A stretch of 64,000 bases of DNA from Maribacter sedimenticola. Its GTDB lineage: Bacteria > Bacteroidota > Bacteroidia > Flavobacteriales > Flavobacteriaceae. Numbering within the stretch: position 1 is the first letter of the stretch; the number at the start of each line of letters is the position of its first letter. The DNA is taken from contig NZ_FZNV01000003.1 in NCBI RefSeq assembly GCF_900188415.1, positions 558,001 through 622,000 of the forward strand, written 5' to 3'. This document shows positions 43,712-52,676 of this stretch, piece by piece. The notes under the pieces were generated by a model, which saw only the letters and a list, made by a program, of their open reading frames with translations, was not told the origin of the DNA and ran no database searches. The translations under genes and the position numbers were made by a program.

Positions 43712-44813
43712 AGCAACAGAAACGGTTTTAGAGATCGATTTGAACGCATTAGTGCACAATTACCGTTATCTACGCTCACGCATAAGGCCAGAAACCAAAT
43801 TCATGGCTGTCGTCAAGGCCTACGGTTATGGGAGCGATGCCCAAGAAATAGCCATGTGCCTACAACAGGCTCAAGTGGACTATTTTGCAGTAGCTTATGT
43901 AAATGAAGGTATAGCACTTAGAAAAGCAGGTATAACCATTCCTATTTTGGTGCTTCACCCCCAAAAAGTACACTTTAAAACGCTGATTGAACATAATTTG
44001 GAACCCAGCATTTACTCCCACGCCATTTTAGAACAATTTATTAGAACGGCACAAGAACTGGGCAAATTAGCTTATCCAATTCATTTGAAATTTAATACCG
44101 GTTTAAACAGATTAGGTTTTACTTATGCGGATTTACCAAAAATTTATACCGCTACAGAGGCACAACATGCTATAAAGGTCAAGGCTATTTTATCTCATTT
44201 GGCCGCAACGGAAGACCGTAATGAAACCGAGTATACCCAATTACAATTAAATCGATTTGAAGCCATTTGCAATAAGGCCGAAACATTATTTGGCTATAAA
44301 CTAATCAAACATGTACTAAATACCTCTGGCATTATTAATTACCCAAACGCGCAATTGGATATGGTACGTAGCGGTATTGGCCTTTACGGATACGGAAACG
44401 ATGCAACTATAGATGCGGATTTAATACCCGTGGTAACATTAAAGACCATAATAGCCCAGAAACATACTATTCCGGCAGGAGAGTCCGTAGGTTATAATCG
44501 AAAGTATGTATCCAAAAAACCAACTGTCACCGCCACCTTGCCCCTAGGCCATGCGGATGGTATAGGTAGGCAATACGGCCAAGGCAATACTTTTGTTCTT
44601 ATTAATGGCCAATTAGCGCCAATAGTGGGAAATGTTTGTATGGACATGATTATGGTAGATGTTACCGAAATTGAATGTGAGGAAGGCGATGAAGTCATAA
44701 TTTTTGGGAAGAAACTGCCGGCCACGGAATTTTCTGGTACCGCGGATACTATTTCCTATGAACTATTGACCGGAATATCCCAACGTATACCACGTGTTAT
44801 ATACAAGAATTAA
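43704..44813 (+). CDS. alr: Alanine racemase
   Basis: The 369-residue protein has the PLP-lysine motif VVKAYGYGSDA (Lys about residue 38), a fold-III barrel, and the catalytic Tyr in SVGYNRKYV (about 267) within the C-terminal beta domain. It makes D-alanine for peptidoglycan. The overlap with tdk is a known gene order in flavobacteria. Length is normal. Confidence 0.94.
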   Translation: MAKATETVLEIDLNALVHNYRYLRSRIRPETKFMAVVKAYGYGSDAQEIAMCLQQAQVDYFAVAYVNEGIALRKAGITIPILVLHPQKVHFKTLIEHNLEPSIYSHAILEQFIRTAQELGKLAYPIHLKFNTGLNRLGFTYADLPKIYTATEAQHAIKVKAILSHLAATEDRNETEYTQLQLNRFEAICNKAETLFGYKLIKHVLNTSGIINYPNAQLDMVRSGIGLYGYGNDATIDADLIPVVTLKTIIAQKHTIPAGESVGYNRKYVSKKPTVTATLPLGHADGIGRQYGQGNTFVLINGQLAPIVGNVCMDMIMVDVTEIECEEGDEVIIFGKKLPATEFSGTADTISYELLTGISQRIPRVIYKN

Positions 44814-44892
44814 TTTAACATTATTTTAAGGATTGAAAATTTTTAGTACCTTGCCGTAGTTTAATATTAACCATTAATAAAACACTAGAAAC

Positions 44893-45300
44893 ATGTTAAA
44901 AGAATTTAAGGAGTTTATTATGACGGGTAACGTCATAGATTTAGCCGTAGCCGTATTACTTGCCGGCGCTATGGGATTAGTTGTTAGCGGGTTCGTTAGC
45001 GACGTTATGATGCCAATTGTTGGTCATTTTAGCGGTGGTCTTGATTTTGCCGATATGAAAGTTGTATTGGACGAAGCAGTTGTTGCTGCCGATGGTACGG
45101 TTACTAAACCAGAAAATGCCATTCTTTACGGAAAATGGATCAATGCGATCATCAACTTGGTTATCGTTGGTTTTGTATTGTTCATGATTGTAAAAGCTTA
45201 CAATAAGACCAAAACTCCTCCTGCTCCAGTAGAAGAGGCTCCAGCTGGTCCTACTGCCGAAGAATTATTGGCAGAGATTAGAGATGCTTTAAAAAAGTAA
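44893..45300 (+). CDS. mscL: Large-conductance mechanosensitive channel
   Basis: The 135-residue protein starts MLKEFKEFIMTGNVIDLAVAVLLAGAMG and has two transmembrane helices (about 17-40 and 78-102) and a charged C-terminal coil, as in MscL. It opens on membrane tension to release solutes in osmotic downshock. The middle loop (DEAVVAADGTVTKPENAIL) is longer than in E. coli, as usual in Bacteroidota. A good terminator follows. Confidence 0.94.
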   Translation: MLKEFKEFIMTGNVIDLAVAVLLAGAMGLVVSGFVSDVMMPIVGHFSGGLDFADMKVVLDEAVVAADGTVTKPENAILYGKWINAIINLVIVGFVLFMIVKAYNKTKTPPAPVEEAPAGPTAEELLAEIRDALKK

Positions 45301-45353
45301 TTTAAAACATACCCTTTCTAAGGGAACCGTTGCACTGCAACAAATTTTAACTT

Positions 45354-45399
45354 AAACCGTCAACGCTGTTTCGCTAACAACGTTGACGGTTCTTTTTTT
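45354..45399 (+). terminator. Terminator after mscL
   Basis: AACCGTCAACG pairs with CGTTGACGGTT across a 15-base loop and is followed by a T run. It lies about 55 bases after the stop. Confidence 0.85.
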
Positions 45400-45481
45400 A
45401 AATCAATACCATATATACAACATAATGAAATGTTATAAATTAAACATTTTGTTATATTTTGATTAATCTTTGTGTTTTTGC

Positions 45482-45511
45482 TTGTAGAGGTAGAAGTATT
45501 AGTTATTTTTG
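45482..45511 (+). promoter_or_regulatory. Promoter of asd
   Basis: TTG at 45482-45484, 19 bases, then TATTTTTG at 45504-45511 fits the Bacteroidota -33/-7 pattern. The start of transcription would be near 45518, about 19 bases before the ATG. Confidence 0.65.
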
Positions 45512-45536
45512 CCGCATAATTTATAATGTATAAAAA

Positions 45537-46526
45537 ATGAAAGTAGCTGTAATCGGTGCCACAGGTATGGTTGGCGAAGTAATGCTTAAAGTCTTGGCAG
45601 AACGTAATTTTCCGTTGACCGAATTGTTGTTGGTAGCGTCTGAACGTTCCGTAGGTAAAAAAATGAACTTTCAAGGTAAGGAATATACCGTTATCGGGCT
45701 AGCGGATGCAGTAGCGGCAAAACCAAATATCGCCATATTTTCAGCAGGTGGAGACACCTCTTTGGAATGGGCTCCAAAATTTGCGGAAGTAGGTACAACA
45801 GTGGTAGACAATTCTTCTGCCTGGAGAATGGACCCTACAAAAAAGTTGATCGTACCAGAAATCAATGCTCATGAATTAACGGCACAAGATAAGATTATAG
45901 CCAATCCTAATTGCTCTACCATTCAATTGGTTATGTGCCTTCATCCATTACACCAAAAATACCATATGAAGCGTGTAATCGTTTCCACATACCAATCCGT
46001 TTCCGGTACGGGTGTCAAAGCTGTAAAACAGTTAGAAAATGAGGTTGCCGGTGTACAAGGGGAAATGGCCTATCCTTATCCTATTGGAAGAAATGCCCTC
46101 CCTCATTGCGATGTCTTTTTAGAGAACGGTTATACAAAAGAAGAAATGAAATTGGCCAGGGAACCGCAAAAGATATTAGATGACCGCACGTTTTCAGTAA
46201 GTGCAACTGCAGTACGTATTCCTACCGCAGGAGGACATTCAGAGTCTGTCAACGTAGAGTTTGAAAATGATTTTGATCTAAATGAAGTACGTCAACTTTT
46301 AAATGATATGCCCGGTGTAACGGTACAGGATAATCCAGACACAAACACCTACCCAATGCCTATCTATGCGCATGATAAGGACGAGGTGTTCGTAGGACGC
46401 ATACGTAGAGATGAGACCCAACGTAATACATTGAATATGTGGATAGTTGCAGACAACCTAAGAAAAGGTGCCGCAACAAATGCCGTTCAAATTTCAGAAT
46501 ATTTAGTAGAAAAAGGTTTGGTCTAA
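45537..46526 (+). CDS. asd: Aspartate-semialdehyde dehydrogenase
   Basis: The 329-residue protein has the NADP-binding GATGMVGEVMLKVL, the active-site Cys in ANPNCSTIQLV (about residue 128), SYQSVSGTG-type segment and the His in PTAGGHSESVNVEF. It makes aspartate semialdehyde for lysine/diaminopimelate, threonine and methionine. It is monocistronic, with a promoter upstream and a terminator downstream. Confidence 0.95.
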   Translation: MKVAVIGATGMVGEVMLKVLAERNFPLTELLLVASERSVGKKMNFQGKEYTVIGLADAVAAKPNIAIFSAGGDTSLEWAPKFAEVGTTVVDNSSAWRMDPTKKLIVPEINAHELTAQDKIIANPNCSTIQLVMCLHPLHQKYHMKRVIVSTYQSVSGTGVKAVKQLENEVAGVQGEMAYPYPIGRNALPHCDVFLENGYTKEEMKLAREPQKILDDRTFSVSATAVRIPTAGGHSESVNVEFENDFDLNEVRQLLNDMPGVTVQDNPDTNTYPMPIYAHDKDEVFVGRIRRDETQRNTLNMWIVADNLRKGAATNAVQISEYLVEKGLV

Positions 46527-46546
46527 ACCTTATTAACAGAACGTTA

Positions 46547-46578
46547 AAACCTTCAAAACATATATGTTTTGGAGGTTT
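46547..46578 (+). terminator. Terminator after asd
   Basis: AAACCTTCAAAACA and TGTTTTGGAGGTTT form a long stem with a TATA loop (one mismatch or wobble), then T residues. It overlaps an upstream ATG at 46564, which therefore is not the start of the peptidase. Confidence 0.85.
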
Positions 46579-46611
46579 TTTTATCTTAATTTAGTAGAAA
46601 CTCAACTACTA

Positions 46612-48768
46612 ATGAAAATAATACTACCCGGTCTTTTGACCCTTATTTTAATTTCTTCATGTAAAAATGAAGCCAAACCACAACCTATTATCGTGAATTA
46701 CCCCACCACTGCAAAAGTAGATACTACGGACACCTATTTTGGAACTGAAGTAAAAGACCCTTATCGTTGGTTAGAAGATGATAGAAGCCCAGAGACAGAG
46801 TCTTGGGTAAAAGACCAGAACAAAACAACTTTTGGCTATTTGGAACAAATTCCATTTAGGGAAGATTTAAAAAAAAGACTGGAAAAATTATGGAACTATG
46901 AGAAGTTAGGTTCTCCTAGAAAAAGGGGAGATTATACCTATTTTTATAAAAATGACGGATTGCAGAACCAATATGTAGTCTACAGGGAAAAAGATGACGA
47001 GGAGCCAGAAGTTTTTCTTGATCCCAATACATTTTCAGAAGATGGGACCACTTCACTGGCAGGGTTGACCTTTACCAAGGATGGCTCTTTGGCAACCTAT
47101 TTAATTTCAGAAGGAGGAAGCGATTGGCGCAAGGCAATCGTTATGAATGCCATAACTAAGGAAATTATTGAGGATACTCTTGTAGATATCAAATTTAGTG
47201 GTATTTCCTGGCGTGGTAACGACGGTTTCTATTATTCCAGCTATGATAAGCCCAAAGGAAGTGAACTCTCCGCAAAAACTGACCAGCACAAGGTTTATTA
47301 CCATAAACTAGGCACTTCACAACAGACGGATAAATTAATATTTGGTGGAACACCTTTGGAAAAACACAGATATATAGGGGCAAGCGTTACAGATGACAAT
47401 AAATATTTGATTATTAGCGCATCTGTATCCACTTCTGGCAACAAGCTGTTCATCCAAGACTTGGAAGACCCTAATGCACTGTTGATTCCTATTGTAGAGG
47501 ATACCTCTTCTGACAACTATGTTATTGACAATGTGGGCTCAAAGCTTTATATCGTAACCGATAGAAATGCACCCAATAAAAAAATTGTCACCGTAGATGC
47601 CAATAATCCACAGGAGGAGCATTGGGAAGATTTTATCCCTGAAACAGAAAACGTACTTAGTCCCAGTACGGGAGGTGGCTACTTCTTTGCAGAATATATG
47701 GTAGATGCAATTTCAAAAGTTTTTCAATATGATTATGACGGTAAACTTTTACGGGAGGTAAAGTTGCCGGGATTAGGTTCCGCAAGTGGTTTTGGCGGAG
47801 AAAAAGAAGATAAGGAGTTCTATTTTTCGTTTACGAACTACAATACGCCCGGATCAACCTATAAGTATGATGTTGAAAGCGGTTCATATGAACTTTATTG
47901 GAAACCTGAAATAGATTTTAATCCAGAGGACTATGAGTCTAAACAAGTGTTCTACGATTCTAAGGACGGCACCAAGATTCCTATGATGATCACCTATAAA
48001 AAAGGTCTGGAACTTAATGGTAAAAACCCAACGATATTATATGGTTATGGCGGATTCAATGTAAGTTTAACCCCCTCTTTCAGCATTACAAATGCCGTCT
48101 GGATGGAGCAAGGAGGTGTTTATGCGGTTCCTAATTTACGAGGCGGTGGAGAATACGGTAAAAAATGGCATAATGCGGGTATCAAGACTAAAAAACAGAA
48201 TGTATTCAATGACTTCATTGCCGCAGCGGAATACCTTATTGCCAACAAGTATACATCAAAGGATTACTTGGCCATAAGGGGCGGATCCAATGGTGGTTTG
48301 TTGGTCGGTGCAACCATGACACAAAGACCGGATTTAATGCAAGTGGCATTGCCTGCTGTTGGTGTTATGGATATGTTACGCTACCACACATTTACCGCCG
48401 GCGCAGGCTGGGCCTATGACTATGGTACGGCAGAAGACAATAAAGAAATGTTTGAATATCTAAAGGGTTATTCACCCGTACACAATGTAAAGGCCGGTAC
48501 TGAATATCCTGCTACATTGGTAACCACAGGTGATCATGATGATAGGGTAGTACCCGCCCATAGTTTTAAATTTGCGGCAGAATTACAGGAAAAACAAACA
48601 GGAACAAACCCTACCTTGATCCGTATTGAAACCAATGCTGGTCACGGAGCAGGCACTCCGGTAAGCAAAACCATTGAACAATATGCCGATATTTATGGCT
48701 TTACCTTGTTCAATATGGGATACACCGAACTGCCGAACAAAAGTGTACTTAAAGATTTTAAAGAGTAA
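46612..48768 (+). CDS. Prolyl oligopeptidase-family serine peptidase (S9A), lipoprotein
   Basis: From ATG 46612 the product is 718 residues with a lipoprotein signal (Cys17 in LISSCKNEA). The earlier ATG at 46564 lies inside the asd terminator. It has a seven-blade propeller region (about 85-440) and a catalytic domain with Ser in [11 protein letters not shown], Asp in [11 protein letters not shown] and His in NAGHGAGTP. It cleaves short proline-containing peptides, probably in the periplasm or at the surface. Length is normal for prolyl endopeptidases. Confidence 0.93.
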   Translation: MKIILPGLLTLILISSCKNEAKPQPIIVNYPTTAKVDTTDTYFGTEVKDPYRWLEDDRSPETESWVKDQNKTTFGYLEQIPFREDLKKRLEKLWNYEKLGSPRKRGDYTYFYKNDGLQNQYVVYREKDDEEPEVFLDPNTFSEDGTTSLAGLTFTKDGSLATYLISEGGSDWRKAIVMNAITKEIIEDTLVDIKFSGISWRGNDGFYYSSYDKPKGSELSAKTDQHKVYYHKLGTSQQTDKLIFGGTPLEKHRYIGASVTDDNKYLIISASVSTSGNKLFIQDLEDPNALLIPIVEDTSSDNYVIDNVGSKLYIVTDRNAPNKKIVTVDANNPQEEHWEDFIPETENVLSPSTGGGYFFAEYMVDAISKVFQYDYDGKLLREVKLPGLGSASGFGGEKEDKEFYFSFTNYNTPGSTYKYDVESGSYELYWKPEIDFNPEDYESKQVFYDSKDGTKIPMMITYKKGLELNGKNPTILYGYGGFNVSLTPSFSITNAVWMEQGGVYAVPNLRGGGEYGKKWHNAGIKTKKQNVFNDFIAAAEYLIANKYTSKDYLAIRGGSNGGLLVGATMTQRPDLMQVALPAVGVMDMLRYHTFTAGAGWAYDYGTAEDNKEMFEYLKGYSPVHNVKAGTEYPATLVTTGDHDDRVVPAHSFKFAAELQEKQTGTNPTLIRIETNAGHGAGTPVSKTIEQYADIYGFTLFNMGYTELPNKSVLKDFKE

Positions 48769-48793
48769 GTTTTTTTCTAGGAATCAATAAAAT

Positions 48794-48833
48794 ATTGAAA
48801 AATCCGTTTCAAATAGAAGCGGATTTTTCAATT
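48794..48833 (+). terminator. Terminator after the prolyl oligopeptidase gene
   Basis: TTGAAAAATCCG and CGGATTTTTCAA pair, with an inner GTTTC/GAAGC stem. T-rich sequence follows. It lies 26 bases after the stop. Confidence 0.8.
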
Positions 48834-48855
48834 TTGCACATCAAAGATCAAATAC

Positions 48856-49845
48856 ATGCTACGAGTAGAAAATCTTTCCTTTTCCTATGATGAATTAGAG
48901 GTACTTTCATCCATAGATATCCGTATACAACGTGGAGAACATGTTGCCATTATTGGGGAGAGTGGTTGTGGTAAGAGCACATTGCTCAAACTTATATATG
49001 GTCTAATGGATCTGGAGCATGGTGAAATATTTTGGGAAGATGAGCAGATTCTTGGACCTGCCTATAATTTGGTGCCAGGCGCACCTTTTATGAAATATCT
49101 TTCCCAGGACTTTGATCTGATGCCCTTCATTACTGTGGCAGAAAACATTAGTCAATATTTATCCGTTTTTTATCCTGATGAGCTCAAACAAAGAACACAG
49201 GAACTTTTGGAATTGATAGAGCTTACGGATTTTGCGAATAAAAAAGTAAAGACCTTAAGCGGTGGGCAACAACAACGTGTAGCCTTGGCAAGGGTATTGG
49301 CACAAAAGCCAGAAGTTTTGTTATTGGATGAACCTTTTGGACATATTGACAATTTTCTAAAAAACAGCTTACGACGGAATATTTTCAATTACTTAAAGGA
49401 AAATAGGATTACAACTATCGTTGCTACCCATGATGTGCACGACGTTTTGCCGTTTGCAGACCGCGCCGTTGTTCTTCGTAATAAAGAAATTATAGCTAGG
49501 GCCAGACCTATGGAACTTTACCGCAATCCAAAGTCTCTCTATGTAGCTTCTTTATTTAGTGAGGCCAGTATGATCGCTATAGACGTGCTGAAAACCTACG
49601 CAAACACAAAACGAAAAATTATTGTATATGCCCATGAATTTAGGGTGTCACCATCTTCAGGGTTACAGGTTACCGTAGAAAAAGCATACCCCATGGGAAG
49701 CCATTATTTAACCGAAAGCAAGAACGAAGATGGAGAAACCGTTTTCTTCAATGCAGAACAATTACTACCCAAAGGCAAAGTGGTCTATTTAAATGTTGCC
49801 ATTGAAACCATAAACCAGCGAATTCAAGAAGCCACAACGATTTAA
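48856..49845 (+). CDS. ABC transporter ATP-binding protein
   Basis: The 329-residue protein has Walker A (GESGCGKST), a Q loop (LSQDFDL), the signature LSGGQQQRVALARVL, Walker B (VLLLDEPFG) and an H loop (ATHDVHD). The C-terminal 100 residues look like a TOBE-type extension, as in CUT1/Fe3+ importers. No permease gene is adjacent, so the substrate and partner are not visible. The opening MLRVENLSFSYDELEVLSS is usual for the family. Confidence 0.9.
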   Translation: MLRVENLSFSYDELEVLSSIDIRIQRGEHVAIIGESGCGKSTLLKLIYGLMDLEHGEIFWEDEQILGPAYNLVPGAPFMKYLSQDFDLMPFITVAENISQYLSVFYPDELKQRTQELLELIELTDFANKKVKTLSGGQQQRVALARVLAQKPEVLLLDEPFGHIDNFLKNSLRRNIFNYLKENRITTIVATHDVHDVLPFADRAVVLRNKEIIARARPMELYRNPKSLYVASLFSEASMIAIDVLKTYANTKRKIIVYAHEFRVSPSSGLQVTVEKAYPMGSHYLTESKNEDGETVFFNAEQLLPKGKVVYLNVAIETINQRIQEATTI

Positions 49846-49941
49846 TATTTAAGACCACATCTACTATTTAATACGTTTTGTTGTTGTAAAGCGCTATTTT
49901 TCAATGCAATGCGTTAGTGTCCTGAATATTAAATTTATCCC

Positions 49942-50007
49942 ATGAAAAAATTACACTTTGTATTGGCCTTGGTTGTTTTTGCAATGCTGCTTTTACCACT
50001 GTTATAG
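49942..50007 (+). CDS. Possible tiny hydrophobic peptide (21 residues)
   Basis: ATG 49942 to TAG 50005-50007 encodes MKKLHFVLALVVFAMLLLPLL. It has two Lys then one hydrophobic stretch. It might be a leaderless membrane peptide or a chance frame; no family is recognised. There is no other gene in 49846-50099. Confidence 0.3.
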   Translation: MKKLHFVLALVVFAMLLLPLL

Positions 50008-50099
50008 ACCATAAAAAGTCTTTGAGATATACTACTGTTCCTATTTTTCAATGAAATTTAGGAACATTGGTTTTTATGTACTTTTGTGAAAATTAAATT

Positions 50100-50501
50100 G
50101 TGGACCAAAATCAAATTCTTACCGAAATACAATACAAGGCTATAAGAAGTGGTGGTCCGGGTGGACAACATGCCAACAAAGTTTCTTCAAAAATTGAACT
50201 TACATTTAATTTAAACGCTTCCGCCGGATTAACGGATAAGGAGAAAAAAAGAATTTTACTTAAACTAAAGAGTAGATTAACCAATGATGGCTTGTTAATT
50301 TTACAATGCGATAAAACTAGAAGCCAGCATAAGAACAAGGAATTGGTTTTAAAGCGTTTTATTAAATTGTTGAACAGTACTTTAACCATTCCAAAACCCC
50401 GGAAAAAAAGTAAACCCACAAGATCTTCAATTGAAAAAAGACTAAAAAGCAAAAAAATAGCTTCGCTCAAAAAAGAACAAAGGAGCAAGCCCACATATTA
50501 A
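50100..50501 (+). CDS. arfB: ArfB-like peptidyl-tRNA hydrolase (stalled-ribosome rescue)
   Basis: The 133-residue protein has the catalytic GGQ within RSGGPGGQHANKVSSKIEL (about residues 17-35) and a basic C-terminal tail (PKPRKKSKPTRSS... RSKPTY) as in ArfB/YaeJ, which enters the empty mRNA channel and hydrolyses peptidyl-tRNA. It has no decoding domain, unlike RF1/RF2. The start is GTG; no in-frame ATG lies before the GGQ. Confidence 0.88.
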   Translation: MDQNQILTEIQYKAIRSGGPGGQHANKVSSKIELTFNLNASAGLTDKEKKRILLKLKSRLTNDGLLILQCDKTRSQHKNKELVLKRFIKLLNSTLTIPKPRKKSKPTRSSIEKRLKSKKIASLKKEQRSKPTY

Positions 50502-51334
50502 CCTACCGTATTTACCAAACTTCCTATTCCATCAATTGAAATAATTACCTCATCACCGATAGCCAGCGTAAATTCGGTTGGGGGAATAATACCCGTACCG
50601 GTCATCAATATACTTCCGTTTGGAAATGAACATTCCCTATATAGATATGCTACGATATCACCTAATTCTCGCTTTATCTGATCTATTCCAATTTCCTTTT
50701 TGAATACGATTGTACCTGCCCTTTTGATTATTAATCCAATTTGGGTGTTTTTAGGTAGCGGGTCATAGCTTAACAATACACAAGGACCTAATGCAGCACA
50801 CCCATCATACGTTTTTGCTTGGGGCAGGTACAAAGGATTTTCGCCCTCAATACTTCTAGAGCTCATGTCATTACCTATAGTATATCCAATTACTTTGCCT
50901 GTGGATGTAATGACCAAACTCAATTCCGGTTCTGGCACATTCCAAGTTGAATCTTTCCTTATTCTCACAGTACCCCCGTTACCTACGGTACGGTGGGCCG
51001 TTGCCTTAAAGAACAGTTCTGGCCGGTCCGCTTCATATACCCGGGCATAAAAACTACTTCCACCAGACTCCTTGGATTCTTCTTCCCTACCTAGTTTACT
51101 GTTATAATAGGTTACTCCACTTGCCCATATTTCTTGACTTTTAACCGGTGCCTTCAATTGGTTGAGCAGGATAGCATTCACCTCGTTAATCTTATTGCCT
51201 TCGTTCAGTTTTGAACGGGTATTGGCAATTATATGATCATCGTTTATAAACGAATCCCAATTTTCTTGTTCAAGTAAATGAAACATGGCATTTTCCTCGA
51301 CCAATATTCCTTTTTGTGTATGATATACCTTCAT
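50498..51334 (-). CDS. FAH-family protein, probable 2-dehydro-3-deoxy-pentonate dehydratase
   Basis: The 278-residue protein has an N-terminal arm and a FAH core: EIWASGVTYYNSK, FYARVYEADRPELFFKA, DSTWNVPEPELSL with the metal Glu pair, and YTIGNDMSSRSIEGENPLYLPQAKTYDG. This variant occurs next to sugar-acid dehydratases and matches the type of 2-keto-3-deoxy-D-arabinonate dehydratase. It lies downstream of a GntP permease and an IlvD/Edd dehydratase on the same strand (gap 10 bases). It probably converts a 2-keto-3-deoxy-pentonate to 2,5-dioxopentanoate. Its last codons overlap arfB on the other strand by 4 bases. Confidence 0.78.
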   Translation of the reverse strand: MKVYHTQKGILVEENAMFHLLEQENWDSFINDDHIIANTRSKLNEGNKINEVNAILLNQLKAPVKSQEIWASGVTYYNSKLGREEESKESGGSSFYARVYEADRPELFFKATAHRTVGNGGTVRIRKDSTWNVPEPELSLVITSTGKVIGYTIGNDMSSRSIEGENPLYLPQAKTYDGCAALGPCVLLSYDPLPKNTQIGLIIKRAGTIVFKKEIGIDQIKRELGDIVAYLYRECSFPNGSILMTGTGIIPPTEFTLAIGDEVIISIDGIGSLVNTVG

Positions 51335-51344
51335 TTAACTAAGA

Positions 51345-52673
51345 TTATGCAAAAATTGTATAGAAAATAAATACGGCAATCGCTCCTGTAAGTCCAAGTA
51401 GACCACTACCTAAACTAAATAGCCTATACCCGGTGTTTACATTCATGCCGCTCATTTGGGTCACTACCCAAAAAAAACTATCATTGGCGTGGGACACGAC
51501 CGCCGATCCCGCACCAATTACAATAACCACTAGGGCCTTTTGTATTTCAGAATCAAAACCAAGCGAACCCATCATAGGCATAATAATGGATGCTGTTGTG
51601 ACCAAAGCAACCGTTGAGGAACCCTGGGCGGTTTTTATGGCCGCTGCCAAAACAAATGGCAGAAAAATACCCATATTATAATCTGTCAAGGTCTGTCCCA
51701 AAATATCCGCTATGCCGGAATTCTGTAAAATTTTACCAAAAATTCCTCCCGCACCCGTAATAAGAATAATAGATGCAGCATCTTTGATGGCCTTACCTAC
51801 CCAACCCGAAGAAGACAACATATCCTGATTTAATTTTTTAGGCAATAGCAGGCATAACAGGATTCCGATCAATAGGGAAATTACCGGTTCTCCCACAAAA
51901 TTTATTAGTTCAACAAAACCGTTGTTTAATCCAGTTTTTACAGGATTTAGAACAGACTTCAATACAATTAGTACAATGGGGACCAAAATAGGAATAGAGG
52001 CCTTAAATGCGCTTGGGGTGTCCTTTGATGCCGCTATGGTTTCCTCTGCGATTTCTAATCCTGGTTCTATATAGGTTTTGGAGGCATACTTCCTGGCAAA
52101 AATAATTCCTACGACCAATGCAATTATACTTGTTGGAAAACCAAAGGCAATTACCAATCCTAAATCTGCTTCCAAAATACCAGCTGCCGCAATAGGACCT
52201 GGAGTTGGGGGCACCATAGTGTGAGAGGCCATAAGACCTAAGCCCAAGGCAATTGCCGGACCGGCAATTGAAATTTTTGCTTTTTTGGAAAGGCTTTTGT
52301 TCAATGGATGTAACAACATAAAACCACTATCAGCAAATACCGGTATAGAAACGATATACCCAATTATGCCCATGGCGGTTGGCACTCTTTTACTACCAAT
52401 AACCTTTAGTACTTTTTCTGCAATGGCATATGCTCCACCCGTATTTTCCAAAAATGCACCTATAATAACGCCAAGGACTATGATCAAGCCTATTTTACCT
52501 AACGTTCCGCCAAATCCGTCATTTATGGAAACTATGATATCTGCATACGGCATACCGGCAAAAACCCCGTATAATATAGAAATGACGAACAAGGCCAAAA
52601 AAGCATGAATCTTTAATTTGGTCGTTAGTATAATAATGGCAACGACAGCAATAATGAGATAAAATATTTCCAT
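51345..52673 (-). CDS. GntP-family gluconate/sugar-acid permease
   Basis: The 442-residue protein has about 12-14 hydrophobic helices with the GntP signatures ADSGFMLLHPLNKSLSKKAK (about 113-132), SHTMVPPTPGP (about 150-160) and SHANDSFFWVV near the end. GntP proteins import gluconate and related aldonates with H+. It sits 3 bases after the IlvD/Edd dehydratase gene and is upstream of the FAH-family gene, so it most likely imports the sugar acid they degrade. Confidence 0.92.
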   Translation of the reverse strand: MEIFYLIIAVVAIIILTTKLKIHAFLALFVISILYGVFAGMPYADIIVSINDGFGGTLGKIGLIIVLGVIIGAFLENTGGAYAIAEKVLKVIGSKRVPTAMGIIGYIVSIPVFADSGFMLLHPLNKSLSKKAKISIAGPAIALGLGLMASHTMVPPTPGPIAAAGILEADLGLVIAFGFPTSIIALVVGIIFARKYASKTYIEPGLEIAEETIAASKDTPSAFKASIPILVPIVLIVLKSVLNPVKTGLNNGFVELINFVGEPVISLLIGILLCLLLPKKLNQDMLSSSGWVGKAIKDAASIILITGAGGIFGKILQNSGIADILGQTLTDYNMGIFLPFVLAAAIKTAQGSSTVALVTTASIIMPMMGSLGFDSEIQKALVVIVIGAGSAVVSHANDSFFWVVTQMSGMNVNTGYRLFSLGSGLLGLTGAIAVFIFYTIFA

Positions 52674-52676
52674 AGT

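Noticed and set aside
45360-45674. Minus-strand frame over the mscL-asd gap
   Set aside because: It runs through the mscL terminator and the asd promoter and start, so it is a chance frame.
46564-46611. Longer start for the prolyl oligopeptidase
   Set aside because: It lies inside the asd terminator and puts 16 residues before a clear lipoprotein signal.
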